Source of the DNA: Thalassospira sp.
Lineage (GTDB): Bacteria > Pseudomonadota > Alphaproteobacteria > Rhodospirillales > Thalassospiraceae
Direction of reading: 5' to 3'
Assembly (NCBI RefSeq): GCF_030690045.1
Contig: NZ_JAUYHK010000014.1
Span: 1-64,000, forward strand
DNA length: 64,000 bases
The notes beneath the pieces are model-generated. The model made no database searches. It was not told the DNA's origin and was given only the letters and a program-made list of their open reading frames with translations. Position 1 is the stretch's first letter. The number at the start of each line of letters is the position of its first letter. Below are positions 8,703-16,738 of the stretch, piece by piece. The translations under genes and the position numbers were made by a program.

Positions 8703-9443
8703 ATGAATGTGCTTGAACTTAAAAACATATCCAAACGCTATGGCGCCATTCAGGCACTCGATAATGTGTCCCTTGCCATTGCACCGGGCGAAGTTGTCGG
8801 ACTTATGGGGGATAACGGGGCCGGGAAATCCACCTTGGTCAAGGTGATTGCTGGGAACTTTGCCCCAACATCGGGTGATATCCTCATTTCTGAGCAGAAA
8901 GTGGAGTTTCACAAGCCGTTGGATGCGCAGAAAGCTGGCATCGAAGTCGTCTATCAGGATCTGGCGATTTGCAATAATTTGAGTGCAGCTTCGAACGTGT
9001 TTTTGGGGCGTGAACCGACCCGCAAAATCGGGCCGATCAAGGTTGTTGATTATGCCTTCATGCGCAGCAAATCCGCTGAGCTGTTTGCGCGGTTGAAATC
9101 AGAAACCCGTCCACGTGATCTGGTGCACAAAATGTCCGGCGGGCAGCGTCAGGCAGTTGCAATCGCACGAACCCTTTTGAGTGATGCAAAGATCGTCCTG
9201 ATGGACGAGCCAACTGCTGCAATCTCCGTTCGGCAGGTGGCGGAGGTCCTGAACCTTATCCGGCAGCTTAGTGACCACGGAATAGCGGTCGTTCTAATCA
9301 GCCACCGAATGCCGGATGTCTTTGAGGTCGCAGACAAGGTTGTTGTATTGCGGCGAGGGGAGCTTGTTGCTGACAAGAAAGCATCCCAGTCATCGCCAGA
9401 AGAAATTACAGGGCTGATCACCGGCGCGATTGAGCACGCATGA
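8703..9443 (+). CDS. Sugar ABC transporter ATP-binding protein, single domain (FrcA-like)
   Basis: A 246-residue single ABC ATPase. Walker A GDNGAGKST lies at residues 36-44, the signature MSGGQRQAVAIAR near 141 and Walker B IVLMDEPTAAI near 163, followed by the switch HR in LISHRMPDVF. The ATG at 8703 is chosen over the in-frame ATG at 8676 because GAGGAGG stands at 8690-8696. Single-domain ATPases of this kind occur in fructose-type (Frc) systems and work as homodimers, unlike the fused protein at 6138. Its permease follows 19 bases later. Confidence 0.92.
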   Translation: MNVLELKNISKRYGAIQALDNVSLAIAPGEVVGLMGDNGAGKSTLVKVIAGNFAPTSGDILISEQKVEFHKPLDAQKAGIEVVYQDLAICNNLSAASNVFLGREPTRKIGPIKVVDYAFMRSKSAELFARLKSETRPRDLVHKMSGGQRQAVAIARTLLSDAKIVLMDEPTAAISVRQVAEVLNLIRQLSDHGIAVVLISHRMPDVFEVADKVVVLRRGELVADKKASQSSPEEITGLITGAIEHA

Positions 9444-9462
9444 GTGGACTTGAAAAGGAACA

Positions 9463-10464
9463 ATGAATATGGCAACTCCAACTCTTGCTGAAGTTATCAA
9501 CCGTTCTCAGCATCATGGATTGATCGCGTGGATTACCAGTCAGCAGATTTTCTGGGTATTTCTGGCGGCTGTGTTTGCCTGTTTGGCATTGTCCATGCTC
9601 ACGGACAGCTTCGCGACCGAGAGAAACCTTTTTAATGTTACTCGAAATTTTGCTTTTGTCGGGATCGTCGCGCTTGGCATGACTGCCGTCATTGCATCAG
9701 GCGGGATTGATCTTTCTGTTGGCTCTACGTTGGTGATCTCCGCGATGACGGTCAGCGTCATCATGTCCGCTGGAATGCCGTTTTGGGTCGGTTGTATTGC
9801 AGCACTTGCAGTTTCACTGCTTGTGGGTGCGGTCAATGGTGTGCTGATTGCCTACGCAAGAATGCCGCCATTCGTCGTGACGCTCGGAATGCTGTCGGTC
9901 GCACGCAGTTTGGCGATGGTGCTTTCTGACAACAAAATGATCTATGAGTTCGGTCCGGATCATGAATTTTTGCTTTGGCTTGGTGGCGGTTCTACCCTCG
10001 GTCTTCCACATCCGTTGATCATCATGGTGATTCTGGCTTGTCTGACGGCGTTCGCGTTCAGGCAATTACGCTGGGGGCAGCACTTGTTCGCGATTGGTGG
10101 TAACGAAAACGCGGCGGTTCTGACCGGCATTCCGGTCGCACGTATAAAAGTCAGCGTGTATATGTTTTCCGCGCTGATGGCCGGTATTACTGGGGTTCTG
10201 GAAGTTGGCTGGCTTGGCGGAGTGACGACCAATCTTGGTCAGGCCATGGAATTGACCGTAATTGCGGCTGCTGTAATTGGCGGAGCCAATCTTGCCGGCG
10301 GCGGAGGCACTGCCTTCGGTGCTGTGGTTGGTGCGTTGTTGATTGAAGTGATCCGCAACAGTCTTATTTTGCTTGGTATAAGCACATTTTGGCAGGGAAC
10401 GTTTGTTGGATTGTTTATTGTGATAGCCGTAGCGTTTGATCGCTTTAGGCAGAGAAAGTCATAG
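9463..10464 (+). CDS. Sugar ABC transporter permease (RbsC/FrcC-like), second copy
   Basis: A 333-residue inner-membrane permease with the signature SGGIDLSVGSTLVI near residue 80 and the ATPase contact loop AIGGNENAAVLTGI near residue 205. It pairs with the ATPase at 8703; the likely binding protein is the one at 2872, since the one at 5090 has its own partners. ATG at 9469 is an equally possible start. The stop codon at 10462-10464 lies about 15 bases from the broken edge of an IS3 element, but the C-terminus (AFDRFRQRKS) looks like a normal end for the family. Confidence 0.92.
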   Translation: MNMATPTLAEVINRSQHHGLIAWITSQQIFWVFLAAVFACLALSMLTDSFATERNLFNVTRNFAFVGIVALGMTAVIASGGIDLSVGSTLVISAMTVSVIMSAGMPFWVGCIAALAVSLLVGAVNGVLIAYARMPPFVVTLGMLSVARSLAMVLSDNKMIYEFGPDHEFLLWLGGGSTLGLPHPLIIMVILACLTAFAFRQLRWGQHLFAIGGNENAAVLTGIPVARIKVSVYMFSALMAGITGVLEVGWLGGVTTNLGQAMELTVIAAAVIGGANLAGGGGTAFGAVVGALLIEVIRNSLILLGISTFWQGTFVGLFIVIAVAFDRFRQRKS

Positions 10465-10816
10465 AAGCATAAAAGCACGATGAGGGCTGACCACCATACT
10501 TGGCGGCGCGGCGTTTATAGCCAATCTGTGCTTTAATCCCTGCCAGCCTTGCCAGTCGGGCTACACGGTTCGGACAGCACGTCTCACCCTGATCACGCAG
10601 GTCATCGTGCAGCTTGCGATAACCGTAGACCTTGCCGCTGTCCTGCCACGCTTCCTTGAGCAACTCAGTCTGCCGCTGATCTTTAGTGGCTCTTTTGCTG
10701 AATGGGTTCTTGCGCCAGGCATAAAATCCGCTCGGATGAACACAAAGCATCCGGCATATGGCACGAATGCTGAACTGCACGCGATGCGCCTTGATGAACG
10801 CGTACTTACTTTGCAT
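10465..10816 (-). pseudogene. IS3-family OrfB transposase, truncated
   Basis: Only the N-terminal part of OrfB remains: the HTH_21-like region ICRMLCVHPSGFYAWRKNPF and YGYRKLHDDL, then RVARLARLAGIKAQIGYKRR, ending at KYGGQPS. The reading frame then runs into unrelated sequence next to the sugar permease. The integrase (DDE) domain of about 150 residues is absent, so the protein is inactive. In intact elements OrfB is made as an OrfAB fusion by frameshifting. Confidence 0.85.
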
Positions 10817-11081
10817 CCTTGGCGAAGTACGCGGTTGCTTTTTTTAGGATGTCACGCTCCTCGGTGACACGCGCCAGTTCCTGCTTCAACCGTCTGATCT
10901 CGGACGACTGATCGTCCCTTGCCACGCCACCAGGAGACGCTGAATACCGTTTCATCCAAGCATAAAGGGAATGTGTGCTGACGCCCAATCGTTGCGAAAC
11001 ATCACTAACGGAATATCCCCGCTCGGTAATCTGCTTGATCGCGTCAATCTTGAAATCTTCGGTAAATCGGGGGCTGCTCAT
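10806..11081 (-). CDS. IS3-family OrfA (HTH_Tnp_1)
   Basis: A 91-residue DNA-binding protein that recognises the element's ends. The N-terminal helix-turn-helix (FTEDFKIDAIKQITERGYSVSDVSQRLGV, residues 5-33) is followed by a leucine-zipper-like coiled coil (EIRRLKQELARVTEERDILKKA). The start at 11081 is supported by AAGGAGAAG just upstream on the minus strand; the longer reading from 11114 is less likely. OrfA itself looks intact, but its OrfB partner is broken. Confidence 0.88.
   Translation of the reverse strand: MSSPRFTEDFKIDAIKQITERGYSVSDVSQRLGVSTHSLYAWMKRYSASPGGVARDDQSSEIRRLKQELARVTEERDILKKATAYFAKDAK
10839..10845 (-). other. Probable -1 frameshift site of the IS3 element
   Basis: Seven A residues followed by G on the minus strand, in the codons for LKKATAYFAK near the end of OrfA and in the overlap with the OrfB frame. 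Such A-rich slippery runs give the OrfAB fusion in IS3 elements. Confidence 0.6.
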
Positions 11082-11124
11082 AATCTTCTCCTTGTCCTCA
11101 TTTCTAGGGGGCAAGGTGTCTACA

Positions 11125-11466
11125 AATCTAGAAGCTATTCAAACCGTTTGTGATGACTGCTTCAGAGGTCGAGAACGCGAACCACAATGGTTCAAAATCA
11201 AGTTTCGATTCACGTGCGAAAAGCAGGCACGTGGTCATGCGTTATTTTTCGTAAGCTCTGTGAAAATATGGATATTACTTGATCTTAAGGGGCGATAGTC
11301 GGGCATGATGGAAAGCTGTGTCGCAGAAAGCGCAACAGCATGTCTCGCAACTTAACCGGTGTGAATAGGTTCAATTGTCAGGAATGAGATTGTTTTGCTG
11401 TTTGGCAAATGGCAATGCAGTGATGATGATTGCCGTACCGGGTTAAACTTCCGCATATACGAGAAA
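11125..11466. other. Intergenic region with no recognised gene
   Basis: About 340 bases to the right of the IS3 end. Both strands show only short frames without family likeness. It may be remains of DNA that once followed the sugar permease. Confidence 0.5.
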
Positions 11467-11485
11467 CCCGAGCCGGGGGCTCGGG
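11461..11485 (-). terminator. Probable terminator of the GMC oxidoreductase gene
   Basis: CCCGAGCC (11467-11474) and GGCTCGGG (11478-11485) form an 8-base perfect GC-rich stem with a three-base loop. On the minus strand it is followed by TTTCTCG. It lies downstream of the gene ending at 11567. The T tract is short. Confidence 0.6.
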
Positions 11486-11566
11486 CTTCGTATCCGAGGC
11501 AATCGCGGGCGACTTTTGATAATTAAGATGGCCTATTGGCGGAAGCGCAGGGGTGGCTGCATCGTT

Positions 11567-13189
11567 TTACGCGCGCATCCAGTCACTGATGCGTTCTGCC
11601 AGCATGATAACGGTTGGATTTGTGGCAACCGAAGGTACATCGGGGAAGCTGGATGCGTCCGCAACCCTCAGATTTCCAATATCGTTCACGCGTCCTTGAT
11701 AGTCTGTTACCGCATGGGGGGAGTTGTGACCACCCATAGGTGCCGTTGAAGTCGGATGGTGATAGATATCAAGTGCCTTTGGCAACGCGGCCATAAGATC
11801 AGCGGAGCTAGTGAGCGAGGCTCCTGGAACGAGTTCCTGAACAATGATATCGGAAAGCGGCCCTTGACTTGTGATCCGGCGGATCATCTCGATACCTTCA
11901 ACCATTTTCTGCCGATCCTCGGCTTCACCGAGAATGTTGAGGGCGATACGAGGTGATGTCGTCGCCTTGCGATCTCGCAAGGTCACAGTGCCGATGGATT
12001 TCGGGCGTGTTAATGCCAATGCAAGCATGAAAATGGCACCGGTTGGTGAAGAGGCCGGGTCGCCATAATGCACAGCACTTACATGGAAATCACCTTCTCC
12101 GGGGCCAGCCTTTGAAGATTGCGCCCAAAGAATGGCGCCAACAGGCGGAACCGGAAGCCCAAGACGCTCCGGTTTTGCCGCCCAGATTGTGTAGAAAAAC
12201 GGATGCTCCTGCAATCGTTGGCCTACCGACAGATCGGCCATAACAGGAATATCCATTGCACGCAGGTTGTCGGCAGGGCCAACGCCTGATCGCAGCAGAA
12301 TGGCCGGAGTTCCATAGGCTCCCGCCGAAAGCACAATTTCACCACCGGTAATGCGTTCTCCATTTTCGAGAATGATGGCTTCGGCACGTCCTTGGCGAAT
12401 GTCTACCCGGTCAACAAGCGCTTCGCTTCTGATGGTCAAATTAGCGCGTGCCCGGACAGCTTTGGACAAATATGTCATGCCAGTGTTAAGCCGCTCTCCC
12501 ATACGATTATTCATCGGATAAGGGCCGACACCTAAAGGCTGATTCCCGTTAAAATCATCGACTTTGGGGAAACCCGCCATCTGGGCGGATTTTATAAAAG
12601 CGCGCTGCATATCTGAAATTTCATCGTCCTGCAGCTGATGGATCGGCCACGGACCAAAACGACCGTGAAGTTCATCGGCACCACTTACCGTGCGTTCACT
12701 CTTTTTATAGAATGGCAAGACGTCCGAAGCCGACCAATTGGGCAGCCCGGCCTTTGCCCAGCGCTCGAAGTCGGAGGTTGTCGCCCGCATTGCAACACCG
12801 GCATTCACTGCGGATGATCCTCCGAGAACCTTTCCGCGGGGCACTGGGAAAGACGTATCACCCCATCCCGGCTCAGAGGTGAAGCCCCAATCATGCTCGG
12901 AATCGCCACCAATGATGCTTTGCAGACGAACGGCGTCCGGATAACTTTCCGGCGCATACGACTTGCCAGCTTCGAGAAGCAGTACCCGTCTGGAAGAATC
13001 TTCGCTCAAACGACTGGCCAAAACGGCTCCAGCCGATCCTCCTCCGACGATGATTACATCAAAAGAAGACGACCCATCATTCGTTTTTGCAAAAGCACCG
13101 CTGTAGGCAATAGCGGCCAGTCCGGCGCCGGATGCACCGATGATGAAATCCCGTCGATTAATACCTGTTTTGTTCTGAGTGTCGCTCAT
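11567..13189 (-). CDS. GMC-family FAD oxidoreductase, TAT-exported
   Basis: A 540-residue glucose-methanol-choline family flavoprotein that oxidises an alcohol. Residues 11-34 form a twin-arginine signal (NRRDFIIGASGAGLAAIAYSGAFA), so it is exported folded with its FAD. The FAD-binding motif DVIIVGGGSAGAVLASRLSE is near residues 44-63, the GMC signature GKVLGGSSAVNAGVAMRAT near 120, and the C-terminal active-site block contains HHPTSTAPMGGHNS and VADASSFPDVPSVATNPT. It stands alone between two noncoding gaps, with a LysR gene transcribed towards it from upstream. An aldehyde dehydrogenase 1.7 kb away could take the product, but that link is inference. Confidence 0.92.
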   Translation of the reverse strand: MSDTQNKTGINRRDFIIGASGAGLAAIAYSGAFAKTNDGSSSFDVIIVGGGSAGAVLASRLSEDSSRRVLLLEAGKSYAPESYPDAVRLQSIIGGDSEHDWGFTSEPGWGDTSFPVPRGKVLGGSSAVNAGVAMRATTSDFERWAKAGLPNWSASDVLPFYKKSERTVSGADELHGRFGPWPIHQLQDDEISDMQRAFIKSAQMAGFPKVDDFNGNQPLGVGPYPMNNRMGERLNTGMTYLSKAVRARANLTIRSEALVDRVDIRQGRAEAIILENGERITGGEIVLSAGAYGTPAILLRSGVGPADNLRAMDIPVMADLSVGQRLQEHPFFYTIWAAKPERLGLPVPPVGAILWAQSSKAGPGEGDFHVSAVHYGDPASSPTGAIFMLALALTRPKSIGTVTLRDRKATTSPRIALNILGEAEDRQKMVEGIEMIRRITSQGPLSDIIVQELVPGASLTSSADLMAALPKALDIYHHPTSTAPMGGHNSPHAVTDYQGRVNDIGNLRVADASSFPDVPSVATNPTVIMLAERISDWMRA

Positions 13190-13512
13190 GATTTTGTCCT
13201 CGTGCCTTTCCTGATGTGGAACCCGCGGGACATCACCAAAGGTATATCCCTATCGAATGACGGTTCTTATGAATTTCCGACATCTTAGAAATATTATAAG
13301 TGGCACATGTATTGTAGAAGGCTGTCTGTCGCTTCATTCCAGACAAAATGTCTTGAACTGCCGAACTCAACCCTCAGGACAACAATTCTTAATGGAGATC
13401 ATGATGCGGTCACCATGGTATTGACCGACCATTGTTGATTATGCGCATCCCATCCCAACCGGGGTAGCGCATAATCAAAGAAATGCAGTCACGGTAAGGC
13501 TTGGCAAATGAT
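13190..13512. other. Intergenic gap containing a long inverted repeat
   Basis: About 320 bases between the GMC gene start and the LysR stop. It must hold the GMC promoter. Apart from the inverted repeat at 13435-13478 I see no gene or motif. Confidence 0.5.
13435..13478. repeat. 12-base perfect inverted repeat with 20-base loop
   Basis: TTGATTATGCGC (13435-13446) is mirrored exactly by GCGCATAATCAA (13467-13478). No T run follows on either strand, so it is not a standard terminator, although it lies just downstream of the LysR stop at 13513. It could be an mRNA-end structure or a protein-binding site. Confidence 0.6.
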
Positions 13513-14421
13513 CTAAATCTTATCTACCAAACATTGAGAGATGAAATTAACAAATGCGCGCACACGTGCCACCTTCGTTCGCGATGATGGCCACACAACA
13601 GAGACAGTGCCGCGATTGTCTGTAAATTCATCCAGTATGGATACCAATCGTCCAGCTTTGATATCCTCGGTAACGAGGTAACGCGGTGCCTGTACAATTC
13701 CAAGCCCGGCCAGCGCGGCCGAGGCGAGAGCTCCTCCATCATTAAGCACAATCCCGGGCTTGATGATCATCCCGCGATATTCGCCTTTAAATGCCCATTT
13801 TTCGGGGAGGCCCGTTGTCGGGAAGCGGTATAAAACACAGCAATGACAATCAAGGTCTGTTGGCGTTTGCGGCGTCCCATGTTTCGCAAAATAGCTGGGT
13901 GAGGCGCAGGTAGTGAAGGCGTGCGGCCCGATCCGACGGGCATGAAGATTGGAATCTTCAAGCTCTCCCAGACGAACCACCAGATCATATCCGCCTTCGA
14001 TCAGGTCGACTTTCAGATCATCAAGAGAGATTTCAAGCGTCACATCCGGATAGTCGGCTGAGAATGTACCAAGAGCGGGCAAGACAATGCTTCGCCCCAT
14101 GACAGTTGGCACGCTGATCTTAAGCCGCCCCTGGGGCGTATTTTGCGCGCGAAATAGCTCCAGTTCTGCTTCCTGCAGGTCGCTGAGAATACGGCTAGCA
14201 TATCGGTAAAGGATTTCCCCTTCGCCCGTGAGAGTGAGCGAGCGCGTCGTTCGCGTTAGCAATTTGACGCCAAGCCGCTGCTCGAGCCGGTCAACCGCTT
14301 TACCGACCGCAGATGCGGAGAGACCAAGCTTGCGCCCTGCCGCCGCAAAGCTTCCCAGCTCCAACGTGACGGAAAAGGCCACAAGGCCGCTCAAAGATTC
14401 CAAAGAAGTTATTGCTGACAT
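13513..14421 (-). CDS. LysR-family transcriptional regulator
   Basis: A 302-residue LysR protein. Residues 10-68 hold the winged helix-turn-helix (SFAAAGRKLGLSASAVGKAVDRLEQRLGVKLLTRTTRSLTLT), and the rest is the two-lobed effector domain. It is divergent from a small membrane protein and aldehyde dehydrogenase pair starting at 14595, and the 170-base gap between them is the natural regulatory region. The effector is unknown. It belongs to the large CrgA/DmlR-type branch judging from the C-terminal pattern YRFPTTG and LNDGGALASAALAGLGIVQAPRYL. Confidence 0.93.
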   Translation of the reverse strand: MSAITSLESLSGLVAFSVTLELGSFAAAGRKLGLSASAVGKAVDRLEQRLGVKLLTRTTRSLTLTGEGEILYRYASRILSDLQEAELELFRAQNTPQGRLKISVPTVMGRSIVLPALGTFSADYPDVTLEISLDDLKVDLIEGGYDLVVRLGELEDSNLHARRIGPHAFTTCASPSYFAKHGTPQTPTDLDCHCCVLYRFPTTGLPEKWAFKGEYRGMIIKPGIVLNDGGALASAALAGLGIVQAPRYLVTEDIKAGRLVSILDEFTDNRGTVSVVWPSSRTKVARVRAFVNFISQCLVDKI

Positions 14422-14594
14422 ATTGTCCGGAATAATGAGACACGGAGCCCTCTTCCGTCAAGGTGGTTCTTTTTAGATAGTCGATGGCGCACGATCTATG
14501 CCGCCAAGGAGGAAATTGATGAGAACCTCATTAGTGTCACCTCCAGTATCAATAGATTTGCACAATCAGAGCCATCCGTATTGGAGCTTCTTCA

Positions 14595-14909
14595 ATGTAT
14601 AGACAGCTTAAACATTCCCTCATGTCGCGGTTGAAAAAGACCACGCGGATATGGCTCGCCGTCTATCCAACAGTGCTTGTTTTTCTAACGATATTTGGTG
14701 ATGCGCTTAAAGAATTTCCGTTTCCTCTGGGAGTTCTCGTCTCGACACTTGTCGTCGTCATCATTGTATCGAATGTCACTGACCCCCTTGTCGGAAAGGT
14801 CTTTTACCATCTGAGGCGCACTTTTCGCAAACCCGGCCTTCGCTCCAACGCTGCTCCTTTGGTCAACAACACCGCGCCAGTTAAACGTTCTGCACCATCA
14901 GACAATTAA
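14595..14909 (+). CDS. Small two-helix membrane protein, unknown function
   Basis: A 104-residue protein with two hydrophobic helices at about residues 20-36 (IWLAVYPTVLVFLTIFG) and 42-62 (FPLGVLVSTLVVVIIVSNV), followed by a basic tail. The pattern of the two helices resembles the membrane tail found after some antibiotic-biosynthesis-monooxygenase domains, but that domain is absent here. GGAG nine bases upstream of 14595 supports the start; the ATG at 14625 is also possible. It lies 14 bases before the aldehyde dehydrogenase gene, so both are probably co-transcribed. Confidence 0.65.
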   Translation: MYRQLKHSLMSRLKKTTRIWLAVYPTVLVFLTIFGDALKEFPFPLGVLVSTLVVVIIVSNVTDPLVGKVFYHLRRTFRKPGLRSNAAPLVNNTAPVKRSAPSDN

Positions 14910-14923
14910 AAGGGATAACTTCA

Positions 14924-16435
14924 ATGACGAACAACGACAACAAGGTTGCCATCAATGCCCCGGGCAAATCTGGCATGGCAGTTCAGGCAACAGCATTCAA
15001 CTGGATCAACGGTGTCCAGACAAATGACGGGAAATTGAAGCCGTCCATCGATCCGGCCACTTACGATATCATCGGATATTACCCTGAAAATGGTATAGAG
15101 GCCGTGAAATCTGCAGTTGCGGCTGCCTCAAAGGCCTTTAAAGAAACGACTTGGGCGTATGATCATGAATTGCGGTCGCACGTTCTAAATCAGCTAGCCG
15201 CTGCATTCGAGTGTAACCGTGATCGCCTTATAGAAATCCTGTCCCTTGAAAACGGGAAGGTGAAAGGTGAAGCTGCCTTCGAAATTGATATGATCCCCAG
15301 CAAACTGCGTTATTCGGCGGCAACGGTTCTGATGGAAAGCGGCCGTGCGGTCACACCGAAACCGGGAAGCCTGTCTGTGATTCTGAAACAGCCTATGGGT
15401 GTCGCTGGCATTATTGCGCCCTGGAACTCTCCTGCGGTTCTGACCATTCGCTCTCTGGCGCCAGCACTCGCAGCCGGATGCACCGCAGTGATCAAGCTTC
15501 CGGCACAAATCGCGCAGACTGCAAGTGTCATGGCAGAAATCATGGCCGAGGCCGAGGATCTCCCGAATGGCGTAATCAACCTCTTTTTTGAAAGCGGTCC
15601 GGAAGGATCTGCGTATTTGGTCGAAAGCCCGGATGTTCCCGCGATTAGCTTCACAGGCAGCACCGGCACAGGCCGCGCCATTGGCGCCGTTGGTGCCAAA
15701 CGAATGAAGCGTTTCGGTATGGAGCTTGGCGGTAAGACGCCGATGATCCTGTTCGACGATGCCGATATCGATGCCGCCTTACCTGTGATCGAGAAGGCAC
15801 TGACCGTCTTTTCCGGCCAATTCTGTATGACCGGATCACGCCTGCTTGTTCAGGACGGCATCTTTGAGCGGGTTCGCGACGCTCTTGCCCAGCAACTGAA
15901 CGATGTGAAAGTTGGCCCGGCAAGTGACCCCTCAAGCGACATGGGGCCACTGATTGATCGAGAAAATGTGCTGCGGGTAGATCAGGTGATCAAAAATGCA
16001 ATTGCTGAAGGTGCGCATGTTGTTGTGCGGGGCGGTCCTGTTTCCGCCGGGCCGCTTTCGAAAGGTGCGTTTTTCCGGCCCGCATTGCTGGAAGTCACCG
16101 ACAACAGCCTGTCGATCCTTCAGGAGGAGACATTCGGTCCTGTATTGACAATACAGCGGTTTCACGACGAGGCAGAGGCGATACGGCTCGCGAATGATAG
16201 CGAATTTGGCCTTGCCGCCAGCATCTGGACCCGTGACGTCGACCGATCCTTGAAGTTGGCCCAGGCACTTGAGGTGGGGACCGTATGGGTCAATGACTGG
16301 GCCAAAGTCTATGATAATACGGAGGAAGGCGGCTTCAAGCAGTCTGGTCTCGGACGGCTCAACGGCCTCGCCGCCCTCGAGGACTTTATCGAGTACAAGC
16401 ATATCGCCTTGAAGCCCGGGCTTTATAAGGGCTGA
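14924..16435 (+). CDS. Aldehyde dehydrogenase (NAD(P)-dependent)
   Basis: A 503-residue member of the aldehyde dehydrogenase superfamily, which oxidises an aldehyde to its acid in the cytoplasm. The catalytic Cys301 is in FSGQFCMTGSR, the general base Glu267 in MELGGKTP, and Asn168 in PWNSP stabilises the thiohemiacetal. The NAD-contact motif FTGSTGTGRAIG lies at about 243-254. The sequence style is that of betaine-aldehyde or aromatic-aldehyde enzymes, but the substrate is not predictable. It is the second gene after the LysR-controlled divergent promoter. Confidence 0.93.
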   Translation: MTNNDNKVAINAPGKSGMAVQATAFNWINGVQTNDGKLKPSIDPATYDIIGYYPENGIEAVKSAVAAASKAFKETTWAYDHELRSHVLNQLAAAFECNRDRLIEILSLENGKVKGEAAFEIDMIPSKLRYSAATVLMESGRAVTPKPGSLSVILKQPMGVAGIIAPWNSPAVLTIRSLAPALAAGCTAVIKLPAQIAQTASVMAEIMAEAEDLPNGVINLFFESGPEGSAYLVESPDVPAISFTGSTGTGRAIGAVGAKRMKRFGMELGGKTPMILFDDADIDAALPVIEKALTVFSGQFCMTGSRLLVQDGIFERVRDALAQQLNDVKVGPASDPSSDMGPLIDRENVLRVDQVIKNAIAEGAHVVVRGGPVSAGPLSKGAFFRPALLEVTDNSLSILQEETFGPVLTIQRFHDEAEAIRLANDSEFGLAASIWTRDVDRSLKLAQALEVGTVWVNDWAKVYDNTEEGGFKQSGLGRLNGLAALEDFIEYKHIALKPGLYKG

Positions 16436-16459
16436 TTACGTCTGAATTCGGATAATGAT

Positions 16460-16549
16460 ATGACCAAAATCCTCGTTCTCAATTATTCAAGTTATGGTCA
16501 TATCGAGACTATGGTGGCCGCCACCAACGGTGCATCGCCCTTCTGGTAA
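16460..16549 (+). pseudogene. WrbA-like NAD(P)H:quinone oxidoreductase, N-terminal remnant
   Basis: The frame from ATG 16460 reads MTKILVLNYSSYGHIETM, the typical flavin-binding start of WrbA-type quinone reductases, then jumps to an unrelated GASPFW and a stop. The full protein is about 200 residues, so over 80 percent is gone. It sits 24 bases after the aldehyde dehydrogenase stop. The remaining gap to 16738 holds nothing I can identify. Confidence 0.65.
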
Positions 16550-16738
16550 TTGGCGAAATACACCTGAGTCGGCGTCAGGTCACTGCAGGCAGAGCGTCAT
16601 GTATGATATGGGGGCATGCTTTAGGCTCTCGCAGTATTCTTGCTACGTTTACATAGCGCCAGAAGCTGAGCTGAAGCCATTTGGTTGCGGCAGCCTCGAC
16701 AGTACATGACGTATTTGTCTGAAAAACAACGAGGCACA
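16550..16738. other. Short region without recognised gene
   Basis: Between the WrbA remnant and the hydrolase stop codon. Short frames on both strands show no family likeness. It is probably decayed sequence. Confidence 0.4.

Larger units (their letters stand above)
10480..11124 (-). mobile_element. IS3-family element, truncated at its 3' end
   Basis: The right end at about 11124 reads, on the minus strand, TGTAGACACCTTGCCCCC, a plausible IS3-group terminal repeat starting with TG. OrfA and the start of OrfB follow leftwards. Homology to OrfB stops near 10480, before the DDE catalytic domain, so the left end of the element is missing and no target duplication can be read. Confidence 0.75.
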
